A program made the position numbers and the translations under genes. Of a stretch of DNA of 64,000 nucleotides, positions 60,048 to 64,000 are shown one piece after another. The stretch is from an uncultured Muribaculaceae bacterium (GTDB taxonomy: Bacteria > Bacteroidota > Bacteroidia > Bacteroidales > Muribaculaceae). Every line of letters starts with the position of its first letter. Position 1 is the first letter of the stretch. The notes below the pieces were generated by a model. It was not told the origin of the DNA, did no database searches, and saw only the letters and a list, made by a program, of their open reading frames with translations. Location: positions 1 to 64,000 of the forward strand of contig CAJTUF010000005.1 of assembly GCA_910579675.1 (NCBI GenBank). The letters are read 5' to 3'.

Positions 60048-63000
60048 CTATTCCTCCGCCACCGGCATCTCCTTCTTGCGGTGTCGCGCCTGAAAGGCCG
60101 ACGGCGTCTCTCCAAACTCCTTCTTGAACGCATTGATGAAATGGCTCTGGCTGCGGATGCCCACCTGCTCCATAACTCTATAGAGAGGCACATCCTGCTC
60201 CACGATAAGGCGGGCTGCCTTGCGCATCCGGTAGTTGAGGATAAACTCCACGATGGAGCGCCCTGTGAGAGCTTTCAGCTTGGAATACAACTTGCTGCGG
60301 CTCATACACAGCTCCGACGCAAGCATATTGACATCTATATTGTCCCCTTCGAGATGTGCGTCGATCACCTCCGTTATCTTATCGAGAAAGTCGGCATCCT
60401 GGCGATTGGAAGTCAGCTCCGACCGGTCGGCATAATAATTACGGGCATAATGCTCACGCAGGTTATGCTGGTGGCGGAATATGTTTTCGATCGTCCGCAG
60501 CAGAAGATTGAAGTCGATGGGCTTGGAAAAATATATATCGGCACCTGCGTCGACTCCCTCAAGTTGGTTCTCAACTCCGGTACGGGCGGTAAGAAGCATC
60601 ACCGGAATATGCGACGTGGCCACATCCCCCTTCACTTCGCGACACAGGGTGATACCATCCTTGCGCGGCATCATTATATCGCTTATTATAAGGTCGGGCG
60701 CTGAATGGCTGAGCATTTCGGCCGCCTCCATGCCATCGGAGGCTTCGGCTATATCATAGTGGAGCCGTAGAAATCCGGCTATCAGTGTGCGCAGATCGTC
60801 GTGGTCTTCAACAAGCAGAATCCGCTTTCGGTCGCGGCGGACATATAGATCCGCTCCAGGGTCAGGATCGTTTGCATCGGGCTCTTCATCGGGAGCCATA
60901 AGACTTCCGGCGCTGCCTGACACCGACGCAGTATCCACTCCTGCCGACGGGCTGTCGACTCCATCGGTGCAACCGCAATCGGGGAGCACCACCACTATCT
61001 CCGTGCCCTCATTCTCCTCGCTGTAGATGGTGATGGTTCCATGATGGAGAAGTACCAGACTCTTGACCAACGCAAGTCCGATACCGGTGCCGAGATGCTG
61101 GTTGAGATTGGTGGTGTCGACCGTATTGTAGCGGTCAAAGACCTCTTTAAGACTGCCGGGGGCGATGCCGCAACCGGTGTCCCGCACCGCAACGACAAAG
61201 ACATCCCCCGCCACATGTGCGTCATCTTCAATCCGGTATGAATGGCTGAAGCGCGGAGTGAATTGCGACTCCGCCCGATAGGTCTCCACCCCTATCACAC
61301 CTCCGTCGGGAGTGTATTTGAAGGAATTGTTGAGCAGGTTCATCACCACCTTCTCCAGGATCTGCCTGTCGGCACACACCACATCGGGGATAGCCTGATT
61401 GCAGTTTACGGTCAGCGATATTCCGCGCCTCATGGCATAGTTGTCGAAATCTGCCGCCAGATTCCTCACCATAGCATTGGCATCGACGGGCTGCACATTG
61501 AGCTTCATCTTGTTATTGTCGAGTGTGCGGAAGTCCATAAGTTCATTGACAAGATTGAGCAACCGGCGTGAGTTGTTGTGAAGTATCCGGTAATAATTGT
61601 CTTTAAGCCCCTCCTGCCTCATATTATCTGTCACGGCAAGTATCAGCGATATCGGGGTGCGGAAGTCGTGGGAGATATTTGTAAAGAAGCGGAGCTGACT
61701 CTTGTGGAGCTCATCCTTTTTCTGCTTGTCGAGCGATTCCATAAAGAGCTTGATCTTCATCCGGCGTTTCTCCTCCCAATAGTGGTAGACAAACCATATG
61801 ATCAGTCCTGCCAGCAACGCATATATCATATAGGCCATGGGACTTGCCCAGGGTGCCGGGTTCCTCACTATCCTCACTGCGGCCGGCGTGGTGTTCCACG
61901 TGCCGTCGTTGTTTGCTGCCATAACCTCAAATATATAATCGCCAGGAGGTACCTTGGCATACATAGCCGTGCGGTTTGACGCATCGGTGGTGATCCAATC
62001 ATCATCGTAGCCTATGAGCCGGTAGCGGAAGAGGTTTTTCTCCGGAGTCTGGTAATTGTCTGATGAGAAGCGGAAGCCAAAGTTGGCCTGATCGTAATTG
62101 AGTTCGATAGCCGGCGACCCCTTCCATACCGACGACGATACGGGTTTATTGTCAATGTAAAATTTCGAGATTCTCGGCTGTGGGGGGCGTGGATTGGTCT
62201 TTATACTTCCGGGATTGAACACCGAAAAACCGTTGGTGCCTCCGAAATACATCTGCCCCGAGTGGCTCCTGTAGGCCGACAACGGGTAGTAGACCTGTCC
62301 CTGAAATCCGTCGCTTCCGTCAAAACGCCTGTAACTATCGCTCTCCACATCATACCTGAACAATCCATTGTCGGTGCCGAGCCACAGAGAGCCAGACTCT
62401 CTGTCGTCGCAAAGACTATAGATTGCCGATGCCTCGGCCGGACCTTTTCGCTCCTCAAACGTTCCATCCCAGGGAGAATACCTCATAAGCCCGCGCCCAA
62501 CTGTGCCTATCCACACATTTCCCGAACCGTCGACAGCAAGCGACTGTCCGCCTGAAAAGGCATTGCGGCACACTGTGGTCACTTCCGGGCTGCCTGCATC
62601 AATACGGTAGAGCGACCTGCGGGTCAGGGCATACAGATTGCCATAAGGGTCGATCTGAATATCAAACACATATCCATCCCCCTTGGTGAGGCTGAAATGG
62701 GCAAAGCTCTCATCGACAAGCGAAAGCCGCGACACAACCGGATTGATATTCTGATAGGCTATCCACAGGGCGGAGTCGCCATCGAGCTCTACCTTGCGGA
62801 GATTGTCGGACCGCAGACCCTTTTCCGACCGCCTGAAGCGGCGGAGCTTGTTGGCTCCGAGATCATAGCTCGCCAACCCGTCGCGATACATAGCTATCCA
62901 AAGCCGCCTCTGGGGGTCGGTCACCAGCGATTTCACATGGTGATACGACAGCATGTCAGAGCCGTCGCCACGGCTCAACGCCGTAATGACGCCGTTACGC

Positions 63001-64000
63001 TTGTCAAGACGGTTGATGCCTCCTCCATCCATACCGATATATACCATGTCGCCATCTTCGGCAAAAGAGCTAACCAACTCATAGTTGAGCGAGTGCATGG
63101 CGGTGGTGGCGGTGGTGACCTGAATGCCATCATTGAGATCGGCATAACCGAGTCCGCCTGCAAAATGTCCTGTCCACACATTGCCGTGGCGGTCGCCGAA
63201 AAGCACCCACACCGAATTGTTGGTAAGGCTGAAAGGATCAGTGCGTGAGTGCAGGTAGCGATGGTAGCTCCCTGTCGAAGGGTCTATGATATACAGGCCC
63301 AATTGCGACCCGAGCCATATCCGCCCGTTACGGTCGAACAGAAAGGCTTTGGCCGGAGCATTGTCCTCCTGACAGTCGATATGTTTTTTGACCGATCCTG
63401 TGGCTGGATCTATCCTGAAGATGCCGTGGAGAGCGGTCAGCACCCACAGATCGCCATCGCCGGCAGTTATCTCCACTATCGAATGTGCCTCAGGGAGCTT
63501 ACAGAGAAGCGTGAGATTGTCCGGCGCGTCATAGCCGGCAGTATATACCAGCCCTTGTGTGGAGGCAAAGAAGAGCCTGTCGTTGGTGAACGCATAGCCG
63601 GTTATACCCTTTACCTGACTATCGCCGCACAGGCTCTCATGCAAGGTGCCGTCGGCAGGATTGACCCGACACAACAGATCGCCGTGGACACACCACATAT
63701 TGTCGAGGCTGTCGATGGCCAGACTACTGAATTTATTGCTGATCAGCTTCACATATCTGTCGGCATATGCGTCGTAATTGTACACGGCGTTGTCGGTCAG
63801 CACTAACAGACGCCCATGCCTGTCTCTGGCAAATGACCTGAATGAGGCATCCTCGCCATTGCCGACTGCTTCAAACTGAGAGTTGTATTTCTGATATTCG
63901 TAGCCGTCAAAACGCAGCAGGTCCCTGTCGAGCATCACCCAGATAAATCCGTCGGTATCCTGGCTGATGTCTACAACCCCGTCGTAGTAAAACCCTCCTT
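60048..64000 (-). CDS. Second hybrid two-component regulator (HTCS), 5' end beyond window
   Basis: The reading frame is open through the right edge. An in-frame Met at 63938 exists, but upstream codons still read propeller sequence (FYYDGVVDISQDTDGFIWV), so the true start lies outside. From that Met: sensor propeller repeats (to about 640), a Y_Y_Y domain (about 610-680), a membrane segment (about 694-714), HisKA with H757 (NISHDFRTP), ATPase, a receiver with D1087 (ISDIMMPRKDG) and an AraC-type DNA-binding domain (about 1180-1285). It lies next to the RND operon, yet such regulators normally serve a neighbouring PUL, which should lie past the edge. Confidence 0.93.
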   Translation of the reverse strand, partial: GGFYYDGVVDISQDTDGFIWVMLDRDLLRFDGYEYQKYNSQFEAVGNGEDASFRSFARDRHGRLLVLTDNAVYNYDAYADRYVKLISNKFSSLAIDSLDNMWCVHGDLLCRVNPADGTLHESLCGDSQVKGITGYAFTNDRLFFASTQGLVYTAGYDAPDNLTLLCKLPEAHSIVEITAGDGDLWVLTALHGIFRIDPATGSVKKHIDCQEDNAPAKAFLFDRNGRIWLGSQLGLYIIDPSTGSYHRYLHSRTDPFSLTNNSVWVLFGDRHGNVWTGHFAGGLGYADLNDGIQVTTATTAMHSLNYELVSSFAEDGDMVYIGMDGGGINRLDKRNGVITALSRGDGSDMLSYHHVKSLVTDPQRRLWIAMYRDGLASYDLGANKLRRFRRSEKGLRSDNLRKVELDGDSALWIAYQNINPVVSRLSLVDESFAHFSLTKGDGYVFDIQIDPYGNLYALTRRSLYRIDAGSPEVTTVCRNAFSGGQSLAVDGSGNVWIGTVGRGLMRYSPWDGTFEERKGPAEASAIYSLCDDRESGSLWLGTDNGLFRYDVESDSYRRFDGSDGFQGQVYYPLSAYRSHSGQMYFGGTNGFSVFNPGSIKTNPRPPQPRISKFYIDNKPVSSSVWKGSPAIELNYDQANFGFRFSSDNYQTPEKNLFRYRLIGYDDDWITTDASNRTAMYAKVPPGDYIFEVMAANNDGTWNTTPAAVRIVRNPAPWASPMAYMIYALLAGLIIWFVYHYWEEKRRMKIKLFMESLDKQKKDELHKSQLRFFTNISHDFRTPISLILAVTDNMRQEGLKDNYYRILHNNSRRLLNLVNELMDFRTLDNNKMKLNVQPVDANAMVRNLAADFDNYAMRRGISLTVNCNQAIPDVVCADRQILEKVVMNLLNNSFKYTPDGGVIGVETYRAESQFTPRFSHSYRIEDDAHVAGDVFVVAVRDTGCGIAPGSLKEVFDRYNTVDTTNLNQHLGTGIGLALVKSLVLLHHGTITIYSEENEGTEIVVVLPDCGCTDGVDSPSAGVDTASVSGSAGSLMAPDEEPDANDPDPGADLYVRRDRKRILLVEDHDDLRTLIAGFLRLHYDIAEASDGMEAAEMLSHSAPDLIISDIMMPRKDGITLCREVKGDVATSHIPVMLLTARTGVENQLEGVDAGADIYFSKPIDFNLLLRTIENIFRHQHNLREHYARNYYADRSELTSNRQDADFLDKITEVIDAHLEGDNIDVNMLASELCMSRSKLYSKLKALTGRSIVEFILNYRMRKAARLIVEQDVPLYRVMEQVGIRSQSHFINAFKKEFGETPSAFQARHRKKEMPVAEE

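Noticed and set aside
1..64000. CRISPR arrays, insertion sequences, rRNA genes, prophage
   Set aside because: No regularly spaced repeats, transposase motifs, terminal repeats around genes, rRNA or phage structural genes were recognised.

Overview
The window comes from a Bacteroidales bacterium, most likely of the Muribaculaceae type. The signs are a SusC/SusD pair, two hybrid two-component regulators, promoters of the TTTG-N19/20-TAnnTTTG kind with few Shine-Dalgarno sites, signal peptides cleaved at A-Q, and a double-glycine Bacteroidales-type precursor peptide. Base composition is fairly GC-rich, except for an AT-rich island around 40.4-42.5 kb.

Region 1 (1-9.1 kb): tRNA-Lys and tRNA-Leu, a gene remnant, two small membrane proteins, then a six-gene minus-strand operon (8154 down to 2028). 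The operon encodes a DUF4861 protein, a KduD-like dehydrogenase, a lone GatC-like PTS IIC permease, KdgK, Eda and a KduI with a signal peptide. Region 2 (9.2-24.8 kb) is a polysaccharide utilization locus (PUL). It has a hybrid regulator, a minus-strand operon of heparinase II/III-type lyase, GH88 and DUF2264 protein, and a divergent plus-strand SusC, SusD and sulfatase operon. Three transcription units of regions 1 and 2 share a paired operator whose nearer half-site lies exactly 33 bp from the -7 box. This ties lyase, unsaturated uronyl hydrolase and the whole chain to pyruvate plus glyceraldehyde-3-phosphate into one inferred regulon for a uronic-acid-containing, possibly sulfated, polysaccharide.

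Region 3 (24.9-32 kb): a GNAT protein and an EFR1 ferredoxin, phosphoglycerate mutase, a lipoprotein coupled to a PagL-like outer membrane protein, and an Asp-box sialidase-like protein. Region 4 (32.1-38.1 kb and 42.6-44.6 kb): glycogen metabolism (GH57, glycosyltransferase, debranching enzyme, branching enzyme) and a threonine aldolase. Region 5 (38.2-42.3 kb): a probable RiPP operon of a Cys-rich GG precursor, a radical SAM/SPASM maturase and a TonB-dependent receptor.

Region 6 (44.8-52.9 kb): a possible leader RNA and a double-SGNH protein, then a minus-strand run of outer membrane protein, DUF5063 with a His/Cys insert, M18 peptidase, NeuC-like epimerase, CBS-nucleotidyltransferase and MATE exporter. 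Region 7 (53-59.9 kb): an RND tripartite efflux operon followed by lpxA. Region 8 (60-64 kb): a second hybrid regulator whose 5' end lies beyond the right edge.
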